Under the pieces are notes generated by a model. The model saw nothing but the letters and a program-made list of their open reading frames with translations. It was not told the origin of the DNA and ran no database searches. From positions 15,897,647 to 15,961,646 of the forward strand of contig JALIGW010000021.1 in assembly GCA_023053685.1 (NCBI GenBank): a stretch of DNA of 64,000 nucleotides. The letters are read 5' to 3'. The first letter of the stretch is position 1. Every line of letters starts with the position of its first letter. Below, one piece after another: positions 1-64,000 of the stretch. Source of the DNA: Diadophis punctatus similis (taxonomy: Eukaryota > Chordata > Lepidosauria > Squamata > Dipsadidae). The position numbers were made by a program, and so were the translations under genes.

Positions 1-2682
1 AGAGTGCCCTTGGCACTACTGCCAAAGGTGGACGCTGAACTAGACCGCCTCCTTGCACAGGGCATATTAGAAGCTGTAGATCAGGCGCGTTGGGAGACCC
101 CCATAGTGACCCCTGTTAAGCCAGATGGCTCAATCAGGCTATGTGCAGACTATAAGTGCACAGTGAACCGCACATTACAGTCCCACGCATACCCTGTGCC
201 CATCGTGCACCACCTGCTGCATTCCCTGGGAGGGGGAAAAGTCTTCGCGAAGTTAGATCTGTCCCAGGCTTACCAACAGCTGCCTGTGGACGACCAAGCA
301 GCCGAAGCTCAGACTATTATTACACATCGAGGCGCTTTCCGCTGCCGCCGCCTCCAATTTGGCATAAGCACTGCCCCGGGCATTTTCCAAGGGTTGATGG
401 AACGCCTGTTACACGGAATTCCGGGCACAGTGCCTTATTTCGATGACGTTTTGGTCACTGCGTCATCACGTGAGGAATTAATCTCTCGAGTGCGTGCTGT
501 CCTCACCAAATTCCAGGATGTGGGGCTACGAATTAAGAAATCTAAATGTGTGTTTGCGGCTAACAGCGTAGAATTCCTCGGGTTCTTGGTGGACTCCACT
601 GGAATACACCCCACAGCCTCTAAGATCCAAGCCATTGTGGACGCACCCAGGCCAAATTGTAAGGCGGAGCTGCAAGCCTTTCTTGGCCTCTTGAACTTTT
701 ATGCAATTTTCCTGCCTCACAAAGCCACAGTGGCAGAACCGCTGCACAGATTGCTGGACGCCAGGGCACCGTGGAAATGGGGCCCCCGTGAGGCACACTC
801 ATTTGCCGCTGTGAAAGGACTTTTGACAGCAAACACGGTGCTGGCTCAATACAGCACCCAACTGCCACTAGTGCTAGCCTGCGACGCGTCACCCTACGGC
901 GTGGGCGCTGTCCTTAGCCACCGCTTGCCGAACGGAGAGGAAGTCCCGATTGCATTTTTTTCCAGAACCTTAGCTGGGCCGGAAAGGAACTACGGCCAAA
1001 TCGACAAGGAGGCCCTGGCTCTCATCGCGGGGGTTCGCAAGTTCCATCACTATCTGTATGGGCGCCGTTTCGACCTCGTGACTGACCACCAGCCACTTCT
1101 GGGGTTACTCTCCAGCAACCGTCCGACACCCCAGATGATATCCCCAAGAATGACCCGTTGGAGCGTTTTCCTCGCCAACTACGAGTACCACCTGATCTAC
1201 CGACCTGGCCGCAACATCGCGCACGCCGATGCCTTAAGCCGCTGCCCCCTGCCTATCCTGCTGGAGGACCCGGCACCTGCATCTACGGTCTTCCACTTGA
1301 ACGACATCAACCTACCCATCGCAGCAAGCGACATCGCCAAGTCTACGGCTCGAGACCCCGTCCTGTCAAGAGTACTGACTTGGGTGCTGAGGGGCTGGCC
1401 TGGGGACACTGTGACTTCCGAATTTGCCCCATTCAAAACGCGCCAATGTGAACTGTCTGTTTTACGGGGCTGTTTATTGTGGGGTGAGCGGGTTGTAATC
1501 CCCACGGTTTTTAGGCGAGCCACCCTCAACTTGTTGCATAGGGGCCATCCCGGGGTGGTCCGAATGAAGGCCCTAGCCAGGGGTTACGTGTGGTGGCCGG
1601 GGATGGATAAGGCCATCGAAGAAAGGGTGGCCAAGTGCTCCATCTGTCAGGAGAATAGGGCATCCCCGCCTAAGGCAACCCCGCAGGTTTGGGAAACCCC
1701 AGCAGGCCCCTGGTCCCGCATCCACGTGGATTTTGCCGGCCCAGTACAAGGCCAGATGTTCTTGGTGGTCGTGGATGCTTTTTCTAAATGGTTGGAAGTC
1801 CGCTTAATGTCCACGACCACCACTGACTCCCTGATTAGGTGTTTGGAGTCATTGTTTGCGACACATGGGTACCCCGACGTATTGATCTCGGATAATGGGC
1901 CTCAGCTGACAGCGGCCCGATTTGAGGGGTTCCTCGCCAACTTAGGCATACGGCATGGTCTCATTGCGCCATGGCACCCTGCAGGTAATGGCATGGCGGA
2001 ACGCATGGTTCGCACAACGAAAGAAACACTTCGCAAACTAGGCCCGGGGGATTGGCGAGATAAAGTAGCTGAGCTCCTGTTCACACAGCACACTACGCCA
2101 TGTACAGCCACGAATAAAACACCGGCTGAGTTGCTCATAGGGAGGCGTTTGAGAACGCAGCTCGATAGACTACACCCCCATTATTCCACAGAAAAGCCTC
2201 TAGACTCCTCCCGGCCAGGGCGCTCGTTCCAAGTAGGCAGCCCTGTGTATGCACGCAACTATGCCGGCAGCCCACTTTGGCTCCCAGGGGTGGTAGTCGG
2301 CTCAAGCGGCCCGTGCTCCTATCATGTCCTGTTAGACAACGGCCAGGAGTGGCACCGCCACATTGACCAACTGCGATCTTGGTGGGGGGAAACGGCAGGA
2401 GCCAAGCCACAACTGGCAGAGTCCCCCAACCCTATAGAGGGACTCCGACTAGGGGAGGAGGGGGCGCGACGAGCCGTGAGCCAAACCGCTCTCGCTGACT
2501 TACCGGGGCGGGAAGAAGCAGTCGTAGAGGAGTTCACCCCTCTCCCCGGGGAGGAGACAAGTCCGGCAATAGATCATGCAGACGGAGACCGCAGTCTGGG
2601 AGAACAACCCCAAGAGCTAAGACGATCTAGTCGGATCAGACGGCGCCCAGCGTACCTCGCTGAGTACGCATGCTCCAACTAA
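1..2682 (+). CDS. pol: Gypsy pol polyprotein, partial (RT, RNase H, integrase)
   Basis: The frame is open from the first base and ends with TAA at 2680-2682 (893 codons visible), so the N-terminus is cut by the window edge. Seen in order: reverse transcriptase with a YFDD catalytic box near residue 146; RNase H with a CDAS motif near residue 294 and the TDHQPL motif near residue 360; the integrase HHCC zinc finger (H-x3-H near 513, CSIC near 546); the integrase core with acidic residues in HVDF (about 575), SDNGPQ (about 632) and GNGMAER (about 668); and a GPY/F-like tail. The product would copy element RNA into DNA and insert it. No stop or frameshift is visible in this part. Whether it is active cannot be judged without the 5' half. 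Confidence 0.93.
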   Translation, partial: RVPLALLPKVDAELDRLLAQGILEAVDQARWETPIVTPVKPDGSIRLCADYKCTVNRTLQSHAYPVPIVHHLLHSLGGGKVFAKLDLSQAYQQLPVDDQAAEAQTIITHRGAFRCRRLQFGISTAPGIFQGLMERLLHGIPGTVPYFDDVLVTASSREELISRVRAVLTKFQDVGLRIKKSKCVFAANSVEFLGFLVDSTGIHPTASKIQAIVDAPRPNCKAELQAFLGLLNFYAIFLPHKATVAEPLHRLLDARAPWKWGPREAHSFAAVKGLLTANTVLAQYSTQLPLVLACDASPYGVGAVLSHRLPNGEEVPIAFFSRTLAGPERNYGQIDKEALALIAGVRKFHHYLYGRRFDLVTDHQPLLGLLSSNRPTPQMISPRMTRWSVFLANYEYHLIYRPGRNIAHADALSRCPLPILLEDPAPASTVFHLNDINLPIAASDIAKSTARDPVLSRVLTWVLRGWPGDTVTSEFAPFKTRQCELSVLRGCLLWGERVVIPTVFRRATLNLLHRGHPGVVRMKALARGYVWWPGMDKAIEERVAKCSICQENRASPPKATPQVWETPAGPWSRIHVDFAGPVQGQMFLVVVDAFSKWLEVRLMSTTTTDSLIRCLESLFATHGYPDVLISDNGPQLTAARFEGFLANLGIRHGLIAPWHPAGNGMAERMVRTTKETLRKLGPGDWRDKVAELLFTQHTTPCTATNKTPAELLIGRRLRTQLDRLHPHYSTEKPLDSSRPGRSFQVGSPVYARNYAGSPLWLPGVVVGSSGPCSYHVLLDNGQEWHRHIDQLRSWWGETAGAKPQLAESPNPIEGLRLGEEGARRAVSQTALADLPGREEAVVEEFTPLPGEETSPAIDHADGDRSLGEQPQELRRSSRIRRRPAYLAEYACSN

Positions 2683-2693
2683 AGGGTAAGGGG

Positions 2694-2890
2694 TGTAATG
2701 TCCTGGGGCTCCACCAGGGGGCTCCAAAAGGAGCGGGAATTCTAAGCGTTGTGATTGGTTGATGTTATGTTGTGTTCAGTATAAATACAGAGCTGTCAGA
2801 TCGGGGCCTGCTCCTGTCAGACGACTCTAGTTAGGAGGTTCAGAAGTTAATAAAGCATTAGTCCGACTCAAGCCTCAGCGTCGTTCCTCA
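2694..2890 (+). repeat. Gypsy 3' LTR
   Basis: It starts with TG at 2694 after a purine tract. It holds a TATA-like box (TATAAATA, 2780-2787) and a poly(A) signal (AATAAA, 2849-2854), the expected U3 and R parts. A CA end is possible at 2890, giving about 197 bp, but ends up to about 2925 cannot be excluded. Confidence 0.7.
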
Positions 2891-2924
2891 CGAATATAAT
2901 ATGGAGGAACACAGGAAAGGTTTG

Positions 2925-5900
2925 GACGGGGGCGGGGGGGGGATAGTTTTGTCATCAGCAGAATTGGGCCACCCATTGGTGGACGTTTTTCCCATTAGCC
3001 AATCACACGCTGAAGTGGGAGGGAACAGAAACAGAGAATTCAACCAATCTCGTGTCTGACTTCAGCACGGGCCCCTCTGGGCTGTCAGCCTGGAGGGACC
3101 CATCAGGGCCCCAGGGGGGGGGAGGAGCCTTGCTTTGACTTGGGGAGGGCAGTGGAGGCCCCTTAGCTGAGGAGGGGGACAAGGCCCAAGTCAGGTGGCA
3201 GATGAGAAGAGGGCAGCTCTAGCTCCCCCCCTCAGTTCAGAGCCCCCCACCCCTGCCTTGCTCCCGGGCTCCATTAAAGCCCAGTCCGGGCAGGTGGCCC
3301 CTCTCCCACTTCCGGCCAAGCTCTGGGATGACTGGCTCCATCTCTAAGTGGGACCAGGTCTCCTGGCTCCGGCCACAGGAATTCCAGACCTTCCGACCCC
3401 CACCTTCCAGCAAAAATGCTGGACAGCTGCATTTTTAAATAGCCTTAAATAGACTAGGATGGGGCGGGTGGGGGGGGGAGAGAGGCTCCTCTAGGACAGC
3501 TCAGCAATCAGTTAAGTTGCTGAGTTGTGTTGCTTCTGCCCATCCTTGTGCTGCCATTGGAAAACAGCGGATGGGTGCTGAGACGGGCAGCTCCATTCAG
3601 CTGCTCCCAGTCAGGCCCTTATTGTTAATGTTGTGTGTCCCGCAGTTTAGAGAGTTCAGCCTTGGACACCTTTTACTGCTAAATATGGCCTGTTCTTCCA
3701 CATTAAATTTTATCACCATCTGCAAACATTCTCAATCACATCAGAATGAGCAGTTACAAGTGTGTGTGTGTAAGTGTGCGTGTTTGTGTGCACACTGTGG
3801 GAGACAGGAGGTATCCCTGGCATAAAAACTACTCTGTTGTGCAACTGTCTAATAGGTTCATTAGGCGTGGGAGCCATTTTGATGTCGATGTAAGTGTATT
3901 TATTCATTTATTAGATAACTGTAATAATAGTCTCCTTAGGGTTTCCTCTATTAACTTACAGCAAGCTAGTGTCTTATGAAACATGATTCAGAATTCACCC
4001 AGTTAAATGTGGAGTTTATTTTACGTGTCGATCTTGATATACGGTAGGTTTCCCACATTATATATCTAAGGAATGAATTGTACATATTCGAAATGTGTAT
4101 AATTATACTATTTGTAGTATAATAGTCCATACCACAAGAGCAAGGATAGGGTTCAGCAAGAAACCTAACAATAAATTGGACCTGTCCTCTCAGATTGTTG
4201 ATCCTAACCATTTATTATGGATAAAATCACCTATAAAAACAACGCAAAAAAGGCTGGGTATTTTTGTGCATACAAAGGCCGGCCTGAGGGAGGCAGAGAA
4301 CTTTTCAGCATTTAGGAGGCCATTACATTTTATGTAACATTTTGCCAGTAAAATCACATTCCGAAGGGTCTGTATCTTCACGGGACTGAGTGACAGCTGA
4401 GTTGGTGTCCCACAATACCATACCTGATTATTCTTGTACAGGCAGCCCTGGGGCCGCTTGAAGATGCCCCTCGAGGCTTTGGGGACACCAAATTCTGGGC
4501 TCACAGGAAAGCCGTCCAGGATCATCTCTGGACTGGGGCAACTAGCTCTGTGTCGGTGAAGCAGCCCCCCCCCCATCAGCAAAGCCCCACAGATGTTAAA
4601 CAAGATGGAGACAAATGGCTGTGCCTCAGCTAAGAGAAGCCCCATCCTGGCGAGGTGGAGCTGTTGAGTTGCCCCTCCGACACCTTTTACGTTCTCCAGC
4701 AAGAAAGGAAGGCTAATCCAAACGCTAGAAATCTCAACAGGGCTACATTTGCGATCTCCTTCCTGGGAAAGGCCATTCAGCACAGGGCCAAAGCCGTGTC
4801 TGTGCAAAATGTGGGTGTAAACATTAGTAGAAATATTCAAGATAATCTATCTTATCCAAATGTTACTTGTGTTGCTGCACCACCATCTTCACCAGCTTGT
4901 CTAAATCTGGAATAGTGGAACACCAATCGACAGTTGTTAACATTGGCCGGATGGTAATGGCTTCTTAAATCACGTAAGTGGCCACAGGAGCCGTATTCAA
5001 AGAAATGTTTCTTGTTATTTGCTAAAAACACGAGGAATCCGTTCTGTCCAGCATTCTCAGAGGTGGGCTTTCCCAAGGGCCAACGACCTGTAAGGAGTTC
5101 AGCAGGCACAGAGAGTCTTTAAACCCAATCCATAAATAAGTTGTCCATGGTAAGCAAGTGAAACAAAGTACCCCAATTCAGGCAGCATGATTTGCAAAAC
5201 AAAACACTAAATCAATATGAATATTGCACAACGTGTGAGTCAAAGGTGGCTAGAGCTGAGCTCATAGCTACGGAAGCCATGGATTCAGAGAGCCGCTCCA
5301 GAAGAGAAGATTCCCCAGAACTGGAAGTCTGGCATCAACTCAGCATGTCAGCTCAGGCAGGAAGATAGTTAGTCAATGCACTGGCAGCCCCCAACACAAG
5401 CTCTGGTTTGCTCCCATCAACACCTGGGATTCAAAAGGATCCAGCTGTTGAGGAGACAAGAAAAGCAGAAAGGGAATTAAAATTGTGATGACTATGGCAA
5501 CGTTGCCTCCCCAGACACCAAGTCCTTGTTTTCTCTTCTGATTCTCATTTCACATCGAACAGCAGAACGATTAGGGCTGATGTGCTGCTGACTGACCAAC
5601 CAGGACCCCCAATATTAGGCGTGAAAGTGGAGAGGAAGGTTGCACCCAGTCTGGCGGCCCTGTTTTCTAATTCTGGGGCGGGGGAGGGTCTGCATTCTTC
5701 AGCTGCTGTAAGGCCAGTCCTCTATGCTCCTGGCCAAGGCAGAAGGAATCCGTATCTCAACCACAACAACCACGCAGCCTTTTCTGTGCAAAGAGCAGAG
5801 CCCTGGTTTCTCCACCAGGGCACCCCACAGGCAGAAGCGGGCGCCCTTCTTACACCCTGAGCCAGAGGGGCGTTTCTCAGGGGCCCAATATCATTTAACT

Positions 5901-7270
5901 GTCAAATGCGGGAAATGCCTTTAAAGGTGACTTCTGGCTATCCTAGCTGTGGCCCCTTCCTCCCCGCTCTCCTTCTGCACCTGGTGCTCCACCATTCGGC
6001 AGAGAATCTGGTTGCCACAAGGACAAACGGACAGAAGACGGCTGTCTTCTCGCAGAGACCAAAGCCTGTTTTGGGGGCATCTGTGCATGCCTTTCAACTA
6101 CTCAGCTTGGCTGCCCCCTTAGTGGCGGGGCTGGAAAAACAGCCCGCAGAGGAAGACAGCTCCTGCCTGAGGAAGGAGGGAGCCAAAGGCCCTTCCTATC
6201 TATCTCTATAAAGAATAACATTAATTGGCATGCTCTGCCATTTCCTGAACAACCCATAATTAGGTTAGATAAGAAACTAGCAGTGTCTAAGAGCTATAAA
6301 TGTCTAAATTAAGTTATTTTGAAAGTGCCCGGCACTTTGGCATTTTGAGAGTTCACCGTAATTGCGGTATTGAGATAAAATTGCTCCTGTTATTTAAAAG
6401 GTCATTATCTTCTTCACTTAGATAGATGGAAACTATTTTCCACTCTAGTGAACCGTTGTGTTTGGGACAATTAGGCAGGCTCGAGTAGATTTCCACCAGC
6501 CTGACTCCCACTTATCACAGCTCAGGCCATGACACACAGAAATGTTTGTATTGAAGGAGACGCAAAGTAGCCACTCTGTATTCTACTCACAGGCCACCGC
6601 CTCCACCGCCACCGCCACCACCACCACCACCACCACGTGACTGAGATTTCCAGACGGAGATGCTAAATAACCCTCGTGCAGCTGTTGAACGATGCAGGTC
6701 GGTGGGTGGCTGGCTGCTCAACCCTTGCCACCATCCACAGGAAAGCAGGGAAAGCAACTGGCAGCTGTGTGCCTCCTGCTTCTCCCTGGGGAGACGGGGC
6801 TGAGGGGGATCCCAGGGACACGGCTGTCTCAGCAGGGCTCCAAGGAGATCCAGCAAGAAGGCCGGCCTTGGGCCAGTTGCAGAACTGAGCTGATGCAAGA
6901 ATGCAGCCAGGAAGCCAGGACAAAGAGGGGATGCAACCTCTAGTGTCCCTGACTTCTGATGCAGAAGCCTTGCTGGAAGGCTGAGGGTCAAGCTGGACAC
7001 CTGCCTGCAGGTTGACTGCAGAGAGACGTCTCGTGGCCACAGCCGAAATCTGTACAAGGTGCCAGAGATTAAAACAAAACTATCGGATTGTCACTTTAGG
7101 TGAGGCCACAGCGTGGTTTCTTTTCTGTGCCTCTGAGGTACCTGTGCAGAACGAGCCACCTTTGATTTTCCATACTGTGGAATATCGGAATGAACAGTTC
7201 TCGCTCAACCTCCTTCGCTGACAAAGTCATTCGTTCATCTTCTACAGGCTGCTCGGATCAGACTCTGTGA
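2925..7270. other. 3' flank of WDFY4, no gene recognised
   Basis: I see no exon with family resemblance on either strand. The longest frame (216 codons, minus strand, 4190-4840) runs through a C-run and has no recognisable domain. Poly-G runs occur near 2928, 3113 and 3470. A GGT/CCA-type trinucleotide tract lies at 6597-6637. An A+T-rich, repeat-free piece at 6205-6480 contains homeobox-like TAATTA cores and may be conserved non-coding DNA. Confidence 0.5.
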
Positions 7271-7276
7271 GCAAAG

Positions 7277-7282
7277 TTTATT
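7277..7282 (-). terminator. Candidate WDFY4 poly(A) signal
   Basis: AATAAA on the minus strand, about 945 nt past the WDFY4 stop codon. A nearer ATTAAA lies at 7623-7628, about 600 nt past the stop. Either could end the transcript, and RNA data would be needed to choose. Confidence 0.4.
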
Positions 7283-7630
7283 TTCCTTAGCAGAAATAGC
7301 AACCACACAGCCTCTACCGAGGAGTTCCCGAGGAAATGCCCCGCATCAAGCCCTAAACGCAGGTGCAGCTATCCCTGGGAGCTGAACGAGGTTTGGCTGG
7401 GCAGAGAAACTGAAATGTCAAGACCAAAGTACAGGCGACCCCAGGACCCCGAGGGTGGGTTTCCCGTCTCATCTTTCCCAAGAGCAATTCTGGCACAATT
7501 CAGTTTGGATTCTGCTTCTGGTCCAGGAGACGCGAGTCAACTCAGACCGGCTGATGGGACAACCACAGCAGCCACCCCGGTTGCTATTAGTTCAGAGAAG
7601 AAAAACAGAACAAGTGGAAAACTTTAATTC

Positions 7631-7632
<2 letters not shown>

Positions 7633-7668
<36 letters not shown>
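7633..7668. repeat. (AC)n microsatellite
   Basis: About 18 AC units in the probable WDFY4 3' UTR. Confidence 0.95.
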
Positions 7669-7670
<2 letters not shown>

Positions 7671-8225
7671 AGCAGGGTCTCGGTCAACATCTATGGTTGT
7701 GTGGCATTTTTTAAAAAAAGGGAGGGACAAAAGAAACTGCCAGAAATTCAGATATCAGGATGAATCCTGTGAAACTTAATCCTCCATTGCTAAAGTTTCA
7801 GGAAAGCCAAAATATTGATAATAAATAACACCCAGCATTATTCGATAGTATTTAGGCAATACTAGTTGAAAGGTGCGCTGAACATTTTCATAGATGAGCT
7901 TGTTCCTTGGTGCTGGTGATGGCAGAATGAGGCTTTCCAAGATAGGAGAATTTTCGCCCCAGTCTTAGCTGCCTTTTCATAATCGGAGAAATCTCCCCAC
8001 AGATCCTGCTCTGGGCCCTTCTTAAACAGCCCGTGGGAATTTGCTCTCTCAGCCTTGCAAGACAATGGAGGAGAGCCCAAATATTCCTGAACATTTCTCC
8101 CATCTGCCCCACCTCAGTTAATCATTTCAGGTCCCCACAACTAAGGCAAGACAGACCCATCCCATCCTTTGCTCCGTTGGAAGGAGATTTTGCTGGGATT
8201 TACATTTACATCGTACTTCTTCCTT

Positions 8226-63413
<55,188 letters not shown>

Positions 63414-64000
63414 CTGTTAAAAAACAGTCAAGAGGCTCAGAATGCACTGTGTTTAGGGATAAGACCCAAAATGTCCATAAAAATATGAAAAATTTAAAAA
63501 TAATCCTAATATAAGACACTTAAAAGCAATTATGCATCCAGCTTTGCAACAAAACGTTGCAGAATGAGGAACACTGTCTATTCCTCTGCTTTTTGAGGAA
63601 TTTGTTTTTGCTTGTGCTTACAGTCATTCAGACACATGCAAATACAAATGAAAATGTTTCTTTTTTCTCTCTGTTGTTTTTAATCTGTGGCATGTGAGAA
63701 TGAGCACTGAAATGCATATCCAATAATGATTCTTAAATGCCTTTGCCTTGTGCAAAAATTTTCTCTAATCCAACTACTTTCCTTCTCCAACAAGCTTGAG
63801 CATGTGTGAGCATCCAAGCTGTCAATCCCCTCACAATGGAAATTAAATCCATTATAAAGAGAATTTAGGGTAATTATTTGTTGTCACAGAAGTAGCATCC
63901 CTGGGGTAGAAACCATCCCTAATAAGCTTACAGCAGCATCACTTGGTGCATCTGCTGCCATCTAGAAATGGCTGAGAATGGCACCTGGGGAGGAGGAGGA

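Larger units (their letters stand above)
1..2890 (+). mobile_element. Ty3/Gypsy LTR retrotransposon, 3' part (pol and 3' LTR)
   Basis: The element enters the window already inside pol, so gag, protease, primer site and 5' LTR lie outside. An uninterrupted reverse transcriptase, RNase H and integrase frame is followed by a purine-rich stretch (2681-2693) and then a short 3' LTR that begins TGTAATGTCC at 2694. The RT, RNase H, integrase order is that of Ty3/Gypsy elements, not Copia. The open frame suggests a fairly recent insertion. The exact 3' edge is uncertain because the other LTR cannot be compared. Confidence 0.9.

Noticed and set aside
4190..4840. 216-codon minus-strand open frame
   Set aside because: No domain, unusual composition and a homopolymer C-run inside. 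It is in the flank of WDFY4 with no splice or promoter context.

Overview
This is vertebrate nuclear DNA, most likely from a squamate reptile and probably a snake. The repeats point that way: a 5'-truncated Bov-B (RTE) LINE, tRNA-derived SINEs of the Sauria type, CR1 and L2 LINE pieces, a Ty3/Gypsy element, many short hAT elements with perfect 8-bp target duplications, and long simple repeats. Genes are split by introns with GT/AG borders, so most long open frames are chance.

The main gene is WDFY4, a BEACH-domain protein needed in mammals for cross-presentation by type 1 dendritic cells. It lies on the minus strand, and the window holds its C-terminal third. I located 25 coding exons from 63413 down to the stop codon at 8226. 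Reading phases agree at every junction from the second exon to the stop. One exon seems to be missing between 63184 and 57598. In protein order the exons give an alpha-helical region before the PH domain (63413-49559), the PH-BEACH domain (49259-46087), the BEACH domain (33772-21642) and the WD40 repeats (21418-8226). The protein stops right after the last WD repeat, with no FYVE finger, which fits WDFY4 rather than WDFY3.

LRRC18, with a single coding exon, sits on the plus strand at 38920-39690. It is inside the 12.3-kb WDFY4 intron that separates the PH and BEACH parts. LRRC18 is also nested antisense in WDFY4 in mammals, so the arrangement supports both names.

Layout: 1-2890 is the 3' part of a Gypsy element with an open pol frame and its 3' LTR; 2900-7270 is the flank beyond WDFY4 with no gene recognised; 7277-8225 is the probable WDFY4 3' UTR; 8226-63413 is WDFY4 with LRRC18 inside it. 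The introns carry the mobile elements. The largest is a 2.6-kb hAT element at 59150-61759 with terminal repeats, an 8-bp duplication and a transposase broken by one frameshift. The oddest is a 213-bp hAT element at 54663-54875 that contains nine perfect telomere repeats.
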